Shown piece after piece: positions 38,601 through 48,588 of a stretch of 64,000 nt of DNA. The position numbers and the translations under genes are program-made. Position 1 is the stretch's first letter; the number at the start of each line of letters is the position of its first letter. The notes beneath the pieces are model-generated. The model was not told the DNA's origin. It searched no databases and saw nothing but the letters and a program-made list of their open reading frames with translations. The stretch covers positions 542,501-606,500 of the forward strand of contig NZ_CP131914.1 of the NCBI RefSeq assembly GCF_040529045.1. The letters are read 5' to 3'. This DNA is from Xanthomonas indica. GTDB taxonomy: Bacteria > Pseudomonadota > Gammaproteobacteria > Xanthomonadales > Xanthomonadaceae.

Positions 38601-39489
38601 CGGTCAGCCAGTCGGGCTTGTAGCTGACCTTGCTCAGCACGCCGGCCTCCATCGCCGCGGCGATCGCCTCGAAACAGGCGGTGCCGTGGGTGCGGAACGC
38701 TTCGGCCAGCGCCACGCCGGCACGCTGCGCGGCCTGTTGCAGCACGTCGCCGTCTTCGGCGGCGAAGACCGGCGCGGCCGGCAGCAGGGTCGGATGCCGC
38801 ACCAGTTCGCGCAGATCGATGGCCATGCCGTCCGGCCCGCCCGGCCACAGCGCCACCAGGTCCTCGGCCATCGCCGGATCGGCGGCGCGTTGCCGCCACA
38901 GGTCGGCAGCGACGTCGTGCAGCAGTTCGCGGTCGTCGGTGAGCAGTTGCGGCGCGGCGAAGGCCTGGCCGCTTTCCAGCGCATGCTCGCGCAGTACGCG
39001 CGCGCAGAAGCCGTGGATGGTGAAGATGGCGGCGAGGTCGATGTCCTCGGCGGCCTGCTGCAGGCGGCGGCGCAGGGCGGTGGGGGTTTCGCTGCCGGTG
39101 GCCAGGTGCGCGGTGAGGATGTCGCGGGTGAGGACGACGTCGGGTGGGTCGTGTTGCGGGGTTGGGCGCGATGGGTCGGTCGCGTGGTCGGTCGCGGCTG
39201 ATCCCGAAAAGGGGACAAGAGCCGCTCCTACGAGGCTTCCATCGGCGTCCGGCACCAGCGTCGCCGCCAGCGCCAGGCGCTCGCGGATGCGCCGGCGCAG
39301 TTCCTGGGTGGCGGCCTCGGTGAAGGTGACGGCGAGGAGTTGGCCCAGGCGCAGGCCGCGTTCGACCACCAGGCGGGTGAACAGGGTGGCCAGGGTGAAG
39401 GTCTTGCCGGTGCCGGCGCTGGCCTCGATCAGGCGCACGCCGTGCAGCGGCAACTGCAGGTAGGGGTCGCGGTCGGGCGCGGCGCTCAT
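35638..39489 (-). CDS. recB: RecBCD helicase-nuclease subunit RecB
   Basis: A 1283-residue 3'-5' helicase/nuclease. Walker A EASAGTGKTFTLA is at about residues 22-34; UvrD-like motifs include QIVTLHKSKGLEYPLVFLP and LYVGLTRAEHALW. The C-terminal RecB nuclease has the GLIDLTYHHDG...YVLDYKSN active-site pattern. It overlaps recC by 4 bp (ATGA) and recD by 4 bp. Two repeat-derived peptides are visible: VGAALVPFSGSAAT near residues 83-97, from a REP-like element (39191-39231), and the very C-terminus (about 1257-1283), from another palindrome family (35665-35720). Confidence 0.92.
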
Positions 39490-42400
39490 TCGGCGTCCTC
39501 CTGGGTACCGCGCCAGCGCTGCCAGCTTTCGCTCAGCCGGTCGGGATCGAGCGCGGGGCCGGCGTCCCCCTGTTCGAGCAGGCCGAACACGCGCTGGCTG
39601 GTGGCGGCGAAGTCGGCGAAGCGCTGCGCGTCGGCGAACGGGTCGCGGCCGCGGCCGACCAGGCGCAGTTCCGGGCTGTCGGCCTCGCTCCAGCCGAAGC
39701 TGGCCTGCCACTGCGCGGCGGCGTCCTTGATCGCCTTGTCGAGATCGCCGGCGCGCGCGGCCTGGTAGTACTTCCAGCTGCTGTACGGCGCGAACGCCAG
39801 CGGCGCCTGCCGCCCATGCCGGTACAGCTGCAGCAGCGCGCCCAGCGCCTGCTGCGCCTGGATGGCGGGCAGCGGTTCGCGGTCCATCGGATGCGGGCCG
39901 AGGCTGTCGTCATGGTCGAAGAAGCGCACGTAGGGGACGCGTTCGCCGGCGGCGCGCAGCAGCAGCCATTCCAGGCCGTGGCGGATCGCGCTGCGCCCGC
40001 TCAAGGCGCCCACCTGCACCCGCGCCACGCCGGGCGCGTACCAGCCCGGCAGGCGGCCGTGCAGCGCGGTGCCGTCGAGGTCCACCTGCAGCCGCGGCGC
40101 CAGCGGCGGATCGTCGTTGCCGCGCCACAGCCGGAACGCCTCGGCGTACGGGCGCAGTTGGCGTACGCGCTCGTCGAGCTGGCGCCGGCCCAGCGGCCCG
40201 GACGGCAGCAGCGCGCGGGCACGCAGGCGTTCGTACAGCGCCTCGGTGTCCTCGCGCAGCACCGCTTCGAACACCTGCTGCTGCAGGCCGTACTGATCGA
40301 GTCCGCGGCTGGGCGCCAGCAGCGGCTCCAGGTCGCTGTCGGCCTGCGCCGGATCGGGCAGGCGCAGGCCCAGGCGCTGGCGCAGGAACTGCCCGGCCGG
40401 ATCGACCAGCAGCCGGCGCAGGTCGTCGATGGACAGCTGCGCCGGCAGCGCCTCGTCGGCGGCGGCCGGCAGCGCGTCGATCCATGGCGCCAGCGGCTGG
40501 CGCTGGCCGACCAGGCTGTCCACCGCCGGCCGCCATTGCCGGCGGTAGCTGAAACGGCGCGGGTCGGCATCCTCGGCACCGGGGGCGCCGAACGCGGCGG
40601 CGGCGAACGGCTGCAACGGATGCCGCACCACCAGCGCCGCGGCCGCGGCCGGGTCGGCGTGGTACTGGGCAGCGCAGGCCAGCAGTTCGCCGACCAGCGG
40701 CGAGGGTTCGCGCACGCTGCCGTCGCGCGCGTCGGCGCCCAGGTAGCTCAGGTAGAACACCTCCTGCGCCGAGGCGAACAGCTGCAGGAACAGGAAGCGG
40801 TCGTCCTCGCGGGTGGAACGATCGCCGTGGCGGCGGCGCGTGGTGCCCAGTTCGGCGGTGAGGCGGTTGAGCCCGGCGGCCGGATCACGGCGCGGGAAAT
40901 CGCCGTCGTTCATGCCCAGCAGGCAGATGACCCGGAACGGCAGCAGCCGCATCGGCACCATGCGGCCGAAGCTGATGCCGCCGGTGAGCAGCGGCGCGCG
41001 CGTGTCCGATTCGCCCAGCACCGCGGCGAAGTGCGCGCGCACCACCTCGGCCGGTACCGCCTCGGCATAGTCGGCGCGGGCGGCGTCGCGCGCGAACTGA
41101 TCGATCAGCGCGCGCAGGCGCTCCAGCGCGCGCTGCTGGCGCGGTGCCGACGGGTTCTGCGGCAGCAGCGCCTCGAGCAGGCCCAGCAGCACTTCGCGCC
41201 ACTGCGCCGGCGGCATCGGCTCGGCCAGCGCGGCCTGGTGGCGATCGAGCACACGCAGCAGGCGCAGCAACGTGTCCAGCGCCGCCAGCGCGCTGCCTTC
41301 CAGCTGCGGCCACGGCGCCACGCCGTCGATGTCGTCCTCGGCGCCGCTGGCGTGGCCGAGCAGCAGCCGGTCCAGGGCGAAGCGCCAGGTGTAGGCGTCG
41401 TCGGCCGGCGCCTGGTGGCGTTGCCGGTGCGCCGCGTCCAGGCCCCAGCGCGCGCCGGCGGCGTGCAGCCAGCTGCGCAGGCGTTCCAGCCCGGCCTCGT
41501 CGAGACCGGCGGCCTCGGCGATCGGCGCGCTGGCGAGCAGGTCCAGGATCTCGTGCAGGCCGAAGCGCGCGATCGGCAGGCCCAGCAGCGCCAGGAACAC
41601 CTCGGCCAGCGGCTCGCTGGCCAGCGGGCTGGCGTCGGCCAGCGCGTACGGCAAGGCGTCGTCGCCGGCATGGCCGCCGAACACCGCGTCCAGGTACGGC
41701 ACGTAGGGATCGATGTCCGGCGACAGCACCGCAATCTCGCGCGGCTGCAGCGGCGGCTCGAAGCGCGGATCGTCCAGCAGCGCGCGCAGTTGATCGTGCA
41801 GCACCTGCAGCTCGCGCAGGCGGGTGTGGCAGGCGTGCACCTGCAGGCTCGGATCGTGCGGATCCACCGCGGCCAGCGGCGCAGGCTGCGCCGGCGCGCG
41901 GCGATGGAACAGGTCGCTCTGCATGCGCCGCAGCAGGGTGTCGCCGAGGCCGCCATCGGCCAGCGCGCGCCGGCCCGACTCGAGCGGATCGGCGTAGACC
42001 GCGATCTCGGCCAGCGGATGCACCACCTCGTAGTCGCCGATCAGTGCCATGAAGTCGCGCCCGGCCGCGCCCCAGGCCTGCAGCAGCGGGTTCTCCTGCA
42101 CGTGCTCGGCGAACAGGTCCACCGCCCCGCCCTCGCGGCAGCGCTGCCACAGCGTCTGCAGATCGCCCCAGTAGCCCTGCGCCGGGGTCGGCAGGTAGAA
42201 GTGCAGCGTGCCGGCGCGCGCCTGCGTGGCGAGCACGCGCAGCACATCCGGGGAAATGTTGAGCACGGCGAAGGCGAACAGGCGCCGCGGCAGGCCCTGC
42301 GGCAATGGGCCATCGGGACGCGCGTAGCGGTCCAGGTACTGGCCGATGCGCCGCGCGCGGTAGGCGCGGCCGCTGGCGATGCGCCGCCACAACCGCGCCT

Positions 42401-42893
42401 GCGGATCGTCCGGGTCGGCGCCGCCTTCCCAGCGCAGCAGCCAGTCGCGGCGCCAGGCCTGGTACTTCTCGAACACGTTGCTCAGCTCGCCGGCCAGGCT
42501 CCACGGCTTGAGCGCATCGCCATCGGCCAGATAGCCGGCCAGCGGCGCCAGCGCCGCGTCGCTGCCCAGGTCGCCCTGCAGGGCGGCGTACAGGCGCCAG
42601 TGCATGGTCGCCATGTCCAGGTCGTCGGCCGCCGCGCCGAGATTGCGCTCCAGCGCGCGCGCGACAAATTCGCCGGGGGTGAGGAATTCCAGGTTTGCCG
42701 CCACCCCGTGCACCGCGGCCAGGGTCGACTGCAGCCAGCGCCGCATCGCCACCTGCGGGATCAGCACCACCTCCGGCGCCAGCAAGGGCTGCTCCGGCGG
42801 CGGCCGGCGCAGTTCTTCGGCGAGCAGGGCGGCCAGGGTATCCAGCGCGTTGGACGGATACAGCCGGAAATCGGGCGCGGATGGGGCAGGCAT
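39486..42893 (-). CDS. recC: RecBCD Chi-recognition subunit RecC
   Basis: A 1135-residue RecC subunit (inactivated helicase/nuclease fold) that splits the duplex and recognises Chi. Family markers include FRLYPSNALDTLAALLAEEL at the N-terminus, EVVLIPQVAMRRWLQ, and the region GGISFGRMVPMRLLPFRVICLLGMNDGDFPRRD. It is first in the recC-recB-recD order, which is common in xanthomonads; each junction overlaps by 4 bp. The ATG at 42893 precedes the conserved N-terminus; a longer reading would cross the repeat-rich spacer. Confidence 0.92.
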   Translation of the reverse strand: MPAPSAPDFRLYPSNALDTLAALLAEELRRPPPEQPLLAPEVVLIPQVAMRRWLQSTLAAVHGVAANLEFLTPGEFVARALERNLGAAADDLDMATMHWRLYAALQGDLGSDAALAPLAGYLADGDALKPWSLAGELSNVFEKYQAWRRDWLLRWEGGADPDDPQARLWRRIASGRAYRARRIGQYLDRYARPDGPLPQGLPRRLFAFAVLNISPDVLRVLATQARAGTLHFYLPTPAQGYWGDLQTLWQRCREGGAVDLFAEHVQENPLLQAWGAAGRDFMALIGDYEVVHPLAEIAVYADPLESGRRALADGGLGDTLLRRMQSDLFHRRAPAQPAPLAAVDPHDPSLQVHACHTRLRELQVLHDQLRALLDDPRFEPPLQPREIAVLSPDIDPYVPYLDAVFGGHAGDDALPYALADASPLASEPLAEVFLALLGLPIARFGLHEILDLLASAPIAEAAGLDEAGLERLRSWLHAAGARWGLDAAHRQRHQAPADDAYTWRFALDRLLLGHASGAEDDIDGVAPWPQLEGSALAALDTLLRLLRVLDRHQAALAEPMPPAQWREVLLGLLEALLPQNPSAPRQQRALERLRALIDQFARDAARADYAEAVPAEVVRAHFAAVLGESDTRAPLLTGGISFGRMVPMRLLPFRVICLLGMNDGDFPRRDPAAGLNRLTAELGTTRRRHGDRSTREDDRFLFLQLFASAQEVFYLSYLGADARDGSVREPSPLVGELLACAAQYHADPAAAAALVVRHPLQPFAAAAFGAPGAEDADPRRFSYRRQWRPAVDSLVGQRQPLAPWIDALPAAADEALPAQLSIDDLRRLLVDPAGQFLRQRLGLRLPDPAQADSDLEPLLAPSRGLDQYGLQQQVFEAVLREDTEALYERLRARALLPSGPLGRRQLDERVRQLRPYAEAFRLWRGNDDPPLAPRLQVDLDGTALHGRLPGWYAPGVARVQVGALSGRSAIRHGLEWLLLRAAGERVPYVRFFDHDDSLGPHPMDREPLPAIQAQQALGALLQLYRHGRQAPLAFAPYSSWKYYQAARAGDLDKAIKDAAAQWQASFGWSEADSPELRLVGRGRDPFADAQRFADFAATSQRVFGLLEQGDAGPALDPDRLSESWQRWRGTQEDAE

Positions 42894-43286
42894 GTGCCGG
42901 GCATTGTGCCGGATGCGCGCATGCGGCGCTTTTGCGCGGGGTGCATCGCGGGTCGCTTCGCGCCGGACCCTCACCCCAACCCCTCTCCCGGGGGAGAGGG
43001 GCTAGCTGCTCCCTTCTCCCACCGGGAGAAGGTGGCCCGCAGGGCCGGATGAGGGTGCGGGCGCAGCCTCGCGTGCCCAAACATCGCGGATCGCTTCGCG
43101 CCGCACCCTCACCCCAACCCCTCTCCCGGCGGGAGAGGGGCTAGCCGCTCCCTTCTCCCACCGGGAGAAGGTGGCCCGAAGGGCCGGATGAGGGGACGGG
43201 CGCAGCCTCGCATGCCCAACCATCGCGAGACGCTTCGCGCCGGACCCTCACCCCAACCCCTCTCCCGGGGGAGAGGGGCGACGGCA
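42894..43286. repeat. Gene-free spacer with a 138/139-bp tandem repeat
   Basis: Units start at about 42954, 43092 and 43231, each with CGCTTCGCGCC followed by CCCTCACCCCAACCCCTCTC. Each also contains two palindromes: a CCCTCTCCC...GGGAGAGGGG hairpin and a CCTTCTCCC...GGGAGAAGG hairpin. Two units are nearly complete and a third is partial, ending against the adhesin 3' end. It holds no gene. Confidence 0.85.
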
Positions 43287-46200
43287 TCAGTACTTCTTTT
43301 CGACGTTGAACATCCAGGTCTGGTCGCTGCCGCTGTCGCCGTCGGTCACGCCGCGGTATTCCACGCGCGTGGACAGGCCCTGGTCGGTGCTGAACACCAT
43401 GCCCACGCCCAGCATCAGCCGGTTGCGGTCGTACACGCTCTGCCCGGTGCGGTACAGGGTGCCGCCGACGATGTCGGCATAGCCCAGCGTGGCGTCGCCA
43501 CGGCCCTGGAAGTCGTGCTGGTACTCGAGCCGGAACTGCGGGGTCAACCGCCCCCAGGTCATCTGCCGGCGCCATTCCACGCGCAGGCCGAGGTTGCCGG
43601 TGGTGGTGGCCACGTCCATGTCGTCGTAGCGCAACGCATACGGCGCCATCGCCGCTTCGCTGTAGGCATCGAGCGTGGCGCGCGCGGCATCCACCCGCGC
43701 ATACGGGGTGATCTGCCAATCGCCGCGCTGCAGGTCGGCACCGGCCGACAACGACGCGATCCACTGGTGGCCGCTGCGGTCGCCTTCGGCCAGCGCACCG
43801 TTGTCGGTGACGTAGCGACGCAGGTCGTAGGACAGCAGCTGGTAGCCGACCAGGGTGTCGAAGAACAGGGTCTGGCCCGGGTGATAGCTGGCATACAGCG
43901 CCAGCGTGTACGCGGTGGACGTGCTGCGGCTGCCGTCATGGCCGACATCGCTGTCGTCGCGGCCCCAGCCCACGCCCGCACCCAGCGCGAAGGACGGGGA
44001 CACGCGGTAGTCGGCGCCCACACTCAGGCCATCAGTCTGGAAATCCACGCCGGCACGCTGCGACTGCTTGTCCAGGCTGCCGGAGCGGATCGCACCGCCC
44101 ACCCACAGGCCGAGGTCGCCCGCCGCCGTGCCGGTCTCGCGCGGCGCTGCCGAGGTGTCGGCGCCGCCATCCATGGCGTTGTCGTGCAGGTCGTTGGCCG
44201 GGTCGCACGCTTGCGCGTCGAGGTTGCGGTCGCTCTGCAGCGTGCGGTCGCGCTGGCGGCAGTGCGAGGTGGCCTGGAAGCTCACGCCGTTGTCGAAGCC
44301 ACGCGCACCACGGTGAGTCGCCTCCAGGCGGCGCTGGAAGTTGTCGATCTGCGCCTTGGCGAAGCGCCGGGTCGACTCGGCCTGCGCGTCGATCAGGCCA
44401 CGCACCTGCGCATCCTGGGTCGGATCCGGGCGCGGCGCGATCATGAACACGATGTCCGCCTCGGCCGAGGTCGCGTACGCGTTGGACAGGGTGAAACGCA
44501 CCGTGGCGTTGCCGGAGAAGGCCGGGTTCGGCACGAAGGTGAGCATGAAGCCCGGGCCCTCGTCCGCCGCCGCCGTCGGCACGCCGGCGGCCTTGGCGGC
44601 GGCCCGGGTGATCGTCGCGGTCCCGGCATTGGCCGGCAGCACCGCGACCACGGCAGCGGCCACGAACGGGCCGCCGGTGGCGTTGCGGGTGACGTCCAGG
44701 GTCTGCGCCTGCCCGGTCACCGCCGGCACCATCGCCGACGCCGCGATGGGGCGGGCGTTGACGGTGATGGTGACGATGGCCGGTGCCGAACTGCCGCCCG
44801 CACCGACGGCGGTGTAGTGCACGCTGTCCACGCCCACGTAGCCGGGGGCCGGCGTGTACACCAGGCGCATGCCATCCACCGTGGCGGTGCCATGGCTGGG
44901 AGCGGTGGCCACGGCGATGCTGTCGATGCTGCCGGTGTCGTTGCCGGTCACCTCCAGGGTCAACGCGGTATCCACCAGGGTGGCGCCGGTGTCGTTCGCC
45001 GCCACCGGTGCCGGCACTGCCGAGGCGATGGTGAGGGTGTAGGCCTGCGTGGCCGAGAAGCCGTTGGCGTCGCTCACCTTGATGCTGAAGGCGAAACTGC
45101 CGGCGGCGCTCGGCGTGCCGGACAGCACGCCCGCCGTGGTCAGGCTCAAGCCGGTCGGCAACGCGCCACTGACCACGCTGTAGCTGTACGGCGCGGTGCC
45201 GCCGCTGGTGGTGAGGGTCTGGTTGTACGCCGTGCCCGCGGTGCCGGCAGGCAGGGTCGGCTGACCCGGGGCCAGGGTCGGCGCGGCGATGCTCAGCGTG
45301 TAGCTGCGGCTGGCCTGGCCGGGGACGCCGGCGGTGCTGTCGGTGACGGTCGCGGTGAAGACGAAGCTGCCCGCCTGGGTCGGGGTGCCGGAGAGCACGC
45401 CGGCGGCGCTCAGGCTCAGGCCGGCCGGCAAAGCACCGGTGGCGATGCTGTAGCTGTACGGCGCGGTGCCGCCCGTGGCGCTGAGCGCCTGGCTGTAGGC
45501 CGTGCCCGCGGTGCCGGCCGGCAGTGCCGGCGGCACCAGGGTCAACGTCGGCGACGCGACCGTCAGGGTGAACGCCTGCGCCGCAGTGAAGGCGTTGGCG
45601 TCGGTGACGCGCACGGTGAACGCGAAATTGCCGGCCACGGTCGGCGTGCCGGACAGCACGCCGCCGGCGCTCAGGCTCATCCCGCTCGGCAGGGCGCCGG
45701 CAGTGAGCGCATAGCTGTACGGCGCCGTGCCGCCGCTGGTGCTCAACGCCTGGCTGTAGCTGGCGCCGATCGCCGCGGCCGGCAAGGTCGGCGGGGTGAT
45801 GGCCAGCGTCGGCGAGGCGATGGCCAGGGTATAGGCATGCGAGCCGCCGAAACCGCCGGCGTCGGTGACGCCGATGACGAAGGTGAAGCTGCCGGCCACG
45901 GTCGGCGTGCCGGAGAGGACACCGGCGCCGCTCAGGCTCAGGCCCGCAGGCAGGGTGCCGGAGCTGAGCGCATAGCTGTAGGGCGCCGTGCCGCCGCTGG
46001 TGCTCAGCGTCTGGCTGTAGGCGGTGCCCGCGGTGCCGGACGGCAGCGTGGACGGGGCGACGGTCAGGGTCGGCGAGACGATCGCCAGCGTGTAGCTGCG
46101 CGCGGCCTGTCCCGCGGTGCCGGAGGTGCTGTCGGTCGCGGTCAGGGTGAAGCTGAAGTTGCCGGCCACGGTCGGCGTACCGCTCAGCGCGCCGCTGGCA

Positions 46201-48323
46201 CCGTTGACGGTGACGCCCGCCGGCAACGCGCCGGCGCTCACCGTGTAGGCGTACGGCGCGATGCCGCCGCTGGCCGGGGTGACCGCCGCGCTGTAGGCCT
46301 GGCCGGCGGTGCCGTTGGGCAGCGTCGTCGCCGGCAGGGTCAGCGTCGGCGCCGCCACGGTCAGCGTGTAGGCACGGCTGCCGCTGGTGGGCGTGCCGCT
46401 ATCGGTCGCGGACAGGGTGAAGTTGAAGCTGCCGCTGGCGGTGGGCGTGCCGGACAGTACGCCGGCGCTGCTCAGGGTCAAGCCCGCCGGTAGTGCGCCG
46501 GCGGTGAGCGAGAAGGTGTACGGCGCGGTGCCGCCGCTGGCGAGCACGGTCTGGCTGTAGGCGCTGCCGGCGGTGGCGGCAGGCAGCGATGCCGGCGCCA
46601 GGGTCACCGTCGCATCGTCGTTGAGGATCGTGCCGGTCGCGGTGGCGCGGGCGATGGTGGCGTTGCTGGCACCGGACAGATTCAGGGTGAAGGTTTCGTC
46701 CGGCTCGACGGTGGTGTCGCCGTTGATGGTCACCGCCACGTTCTGCACCGTGGTACCGGGCGAGAAGGTCAGCGTGCCGGAGCGGGCGACGTAGTCGCTG
46801 CCCGCGTTGGCGCTGCCGTCGGCGGTCGCGTAATTGACCGTGACGGTCTGGCCGCTGGCGGCGCTGAGGCTGACGGGGAACGTCGCCGTGGTGGTGCCGC
46901 TGTTGCCTTCGCTGACGCTGACGTCGCCGACCGACAACGCCGGCGCCGCGTCGTCGTTGACGATCGTCCCCTGGCCCTGCCCGTCGGCGACGGTGGCGCC
47001 GCTGACATTGCTGACGTTGACGAAGAAGGTCTCGTCGGGTTCGTTGAGCGTGTCGCCGACCACCTGCACGGTGAAGGTGGCGCTGCTGCTGCCGGCCGCA
47101 ATGGTCAGCCCGTTCACGCTGGAGGAGATGTAGTCGGTGCCCGCGGTCGCGGTGCCGTTGGCGGTGGCGATGTCGAAGCTGACCCCGCCGGTGCCGGCCG
47201 GCTGGCTGAGCGAGACGGTGAAGGTGAACGCGGTATTGCCGGCATTGCCTTCGTTCTGCGACACGTCGTTGATCGACAGCGCCGGCTGGTCGTCGTTGAG
47301 GATGGTGCCGGTGGCACTGGACGGCGAGCCCACGGTGTAGCCGCTGCCCGCGTTGAGGCTGATCACCACGGTCTCGTCCGGCTCCACCGTGGTATCGGGA
47401 GTGGGATCGATGGTGATGGTGCCGCTGGTCTGGCCGGCCGCAATCACCAGCGGCGAGTTGACCGCGGCGTAGTCGGTGCCCGAGGTCGCGGTGCCGCCCA
47501 CGTTGAAACCGATCGACAGCGCCGACGGCGACGCCTGGCTCAGGGTGACGGTGTAGACGAGATTGGCGCTGCCATCCTCGGCCACGCTGGCCGGCGACAC
47601 CGCAATGCTCGCCGAGGGATAGTCGTCGTTGACGATGGTGGCGGTGGCGCTGGACGGGTTGCCGATCGAGTAGCCGCTACCGCTGGCCACCTGGAAGATC
47701 ACCGTCTCGTCGGCTTCCACCGTGCTATCGGCGACCGGGGTGATGCTGAAACTGGCGGAGCTGGCGTTGGCCGGCACCACCACGCTGGTGACCGCGCCGG
47801 TGTAGTCGGTCCCACTGGTGGCCGTGCCGCTGCGGGTCAGGTTCACCGTGGTCGCCGAACTAGTGGTCGAGCTCAGCGTCACCGTGTAGACGAAGGCCGT
47901 GCCGCTGTCCTCGTTGGCGCTGGACGGCGAGACCGCGATGCTGGCGGTGCGCGAGGGGTTGACGGTGATGTTGAAGACAACCTGGTTGTTGTCCTCGTCC
48001 AGCAGGTAGAACGAGTCCGAGGTCGCGCCGTCGCCGTTGTTGGTGTAGGTCACTCGCTCGGTGCCGGCCGCGTCGAGCTGGCCGGTGAGGACGTAGTTAC
48101 CGTGCGACGGCTGCGCGCCGTCGCTCATGCCGGTATTGGAGGGCCCGTCGCAGTTACTGACGTCGAACGTCACCGAGCCACCCGAGTTCACGGTCGCGGT
48201 CTGAGGCGTCGTGCAGTAGGGTCCGGCCGCCAGGCAGACCTGCGACATCGCCAGCAACAGCAGCGCCATCAGCCAACGCAACGTCAGCCGCATACCGCTC
48301 GACGCGGTGCAATTCGTAGACAT
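43287..48323 (-). CDS. Giant autotransporter adhesin with Calx-beta and He_PIG repeats
   Basis: A 1678-residue outer-membrane protein. A signal peptide (MRLTLRWLMALLLLAMSQVCLA) begins 10 residues after the first Met. Four Calx-beta repeats (about 116-565) each end in an NDD motif and carry GTDY. Six He_PIG immunoglobulin-like repeats (about 566-1104) share LPAGTAGTAY and SGTP motifs. A cadherin-like segment follows. The last roughly 275 residues are an autotransporter beta barrel ending in KKY. It probably mediates adhesion or biofilm. AGGGGA lies 9 bp before the ATG at 48323. It diverges from a tail-collar operon. Confidence 0.9.
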   Translation of the reverse strand: MSTNCTASSGMRLTLRWLMALLLLAMSQVCLAAGPYCTTPQTATVNSGGSVTFDVSNCDGPSNTGMSDGAQPSHGNYVLTGQLDAAGTERVTYTNNGDGATSDSFYLLDEDNNQVVFNITVNPSRTASIAVSPSSANEDSGTAFVYTVTLSSTTSSATTVNLTRSGTATSGTDYTGAVTSVVVPANASSASFSITPVADSTVEADETVIFQVASGSGYSIGNPSSATATIVNDDYPSASIAVSPASVAEDGSANLVYTVTLSQASPSALSIGFNVGGTATSGTDYAAVNSPLVIAAGQTSGTITIDPTPDTTVEPDETVVISLNAGSGYTVGSPSSATGTILNDDQPALSINDVSQNEGNAGNTAFTFTVSLSQPAGTGGVSFDIATANGTATAGTDYISSSVNGLTIAAGSSSATFTVQVVGDTLNEPDETFFVNVSNVSGATVADGQGQGTIVNDDAAPALSVGDVSVSEGNSGTTTATFPVSLSAASGQTVTVNYATADGSANAGSDYVARSGTLTFSPGTTVQNVAVTINGDTTVEPDETFTLNLSGASNATIARATATGTILNDDATVTLAPASLPAATAGSAYSQTVLASGGTAPYTFSLTAGALPAGLTLSSAGVLSGTPTASGSFNFTLSATDSGTPTSGSRAYTLTVAAPTLTLPATTLPNGTAGQAYSAAVTPASGGIAPYAYTVSAGALPAGVTVNGASGALSGTPTVAGNFSFTLTATDSTSGTAGQAARSYTLAIVSPTLTVAPSTLPSGTAGTAYSQTLSTSGGTAPYSYALSSGTLPAGLSLSGAGVLSGTPTVAGSFTFVIGVTDAGGFGGSHAYTLAIASPTLAITPPTLPAAAIGASYSQALSTSGGTAPYSYALTAGALPSGMSLSAGGVLSGTPTVAGNFAFTVRVTDANAFTAAQAFTLTVASPTLTLVPPALPAGTAGTAYSQALSATGGTAPYSYSIATGALPAGLSLSAAGVLSGTPTQAGSFVFTATVTDSTAGVPGQASRSYTLSIAAPTLAPGQPTLPAGTAGTAYNQTLTTSGGTAPYSYSVVSGALPTGLSLTTAGVLSGTPSAAGSFAFSIKVSDANGFSATQAYTLTIASAVPAPVAANDTGATLVDTALTLEVTGNDTGSIDSIAVATAPSHGTATVDGMRLVYTPAPGYVGVDSVHYTAVGAGGSSAPAIVTITVNARPIAASAMVPAVTGQAQTLDVTRNATGGPFVAAAVVAVLPANAGTATITRAAAKAAGVPTAAADEGPGFMLTFVPNPAFSGNATVRFTLSNAYATSAEADIVFMIAPRPDPTQDAQVRGLIDAQAESTRRFAKAQIDNFQRRLEATHRGARGFDNGVSFQATSHCRQRDRTLQSDRNLDAQACDPANDLHDNAMDGGADTSAAPRETGTAAGDLGLWVGGAIRSGSLDKQSQRAGVDFQTDGLSVGADYRVSPSFALGAGVGWGRDDSDVGHDGSRSTSTAYTLALYASYHPGQTLFFDTLVGYQLLSYDLRRYVTDNGALAEGDRSGHQWIASLSAGADLQRGDWQITPYARVDAARATLDAYSEAAMAPYALRYDDMDVATTTGNLGLRVEWRRQMTWGRLTPQFRLEYQHDFQGRGDATLGYADIVGGTLYRTGQSVYDRNRLMLGVGMVFSTDQGLSTRVEYRGVTDGDSGSDQTWMFNVEKKY

Positions 48324-48508
48324 ATTTCGATTCCCCTAAAACGCGCCACCCCAATGGGCGCTGGCAGCCATCCTGGTGCCTCGGACTTCGCAGAACATTG
48401 GCCCCCCAAGCATCGGCCATGCGCGTCGCGCGGCCATTGGAACAGCAAGTCGGCGGCGACGTAAAGCAACAAATGCGTCATGTCTGTCTGGTTCAGCGAA
48501 ATCGTCTC

Positions 48509-48564
48509 TTGCATGTCGCCGAAGTCGTGATTAAGTAGATGCGCACCAGACACGAGGTCTGTGC
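48509..48564 (+). promoter_or_regulatory. Possible promoter and hairpin for the tail-collar operon
   Basis: TTGCAT (48509-48514) and TAAGTA (48532-48537), spaced by 17 bp, could form a weak sigma70 promoter. Between it and the ATG at 48589 lies an imperfect hairpin GCACCAGAC / GTCTGTGC (48543-48551 and 48557-48564) that could regulate the operon. The AGTGGTCTG-like sequences nearby recur irregularly. Confidence 0.3.
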
Positions 48565-48588
48565 CATCAACTCCGGGGGGAGATCCGC

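Noticed and set aside
42954-43285. Possible CRISPR array at the 138-bp repeat
   Set aside because: Same reasons: whole-unit identity, palindromes inside units, no cas genes.
43188-46493. A 1101-codon plus-strand frame over the adhesin C-terminus
   Set aside because: Composed of Arg/Ala/Gly repeats that mirror the adhesin's He_PIG DNA repeats. No start context and no domain.
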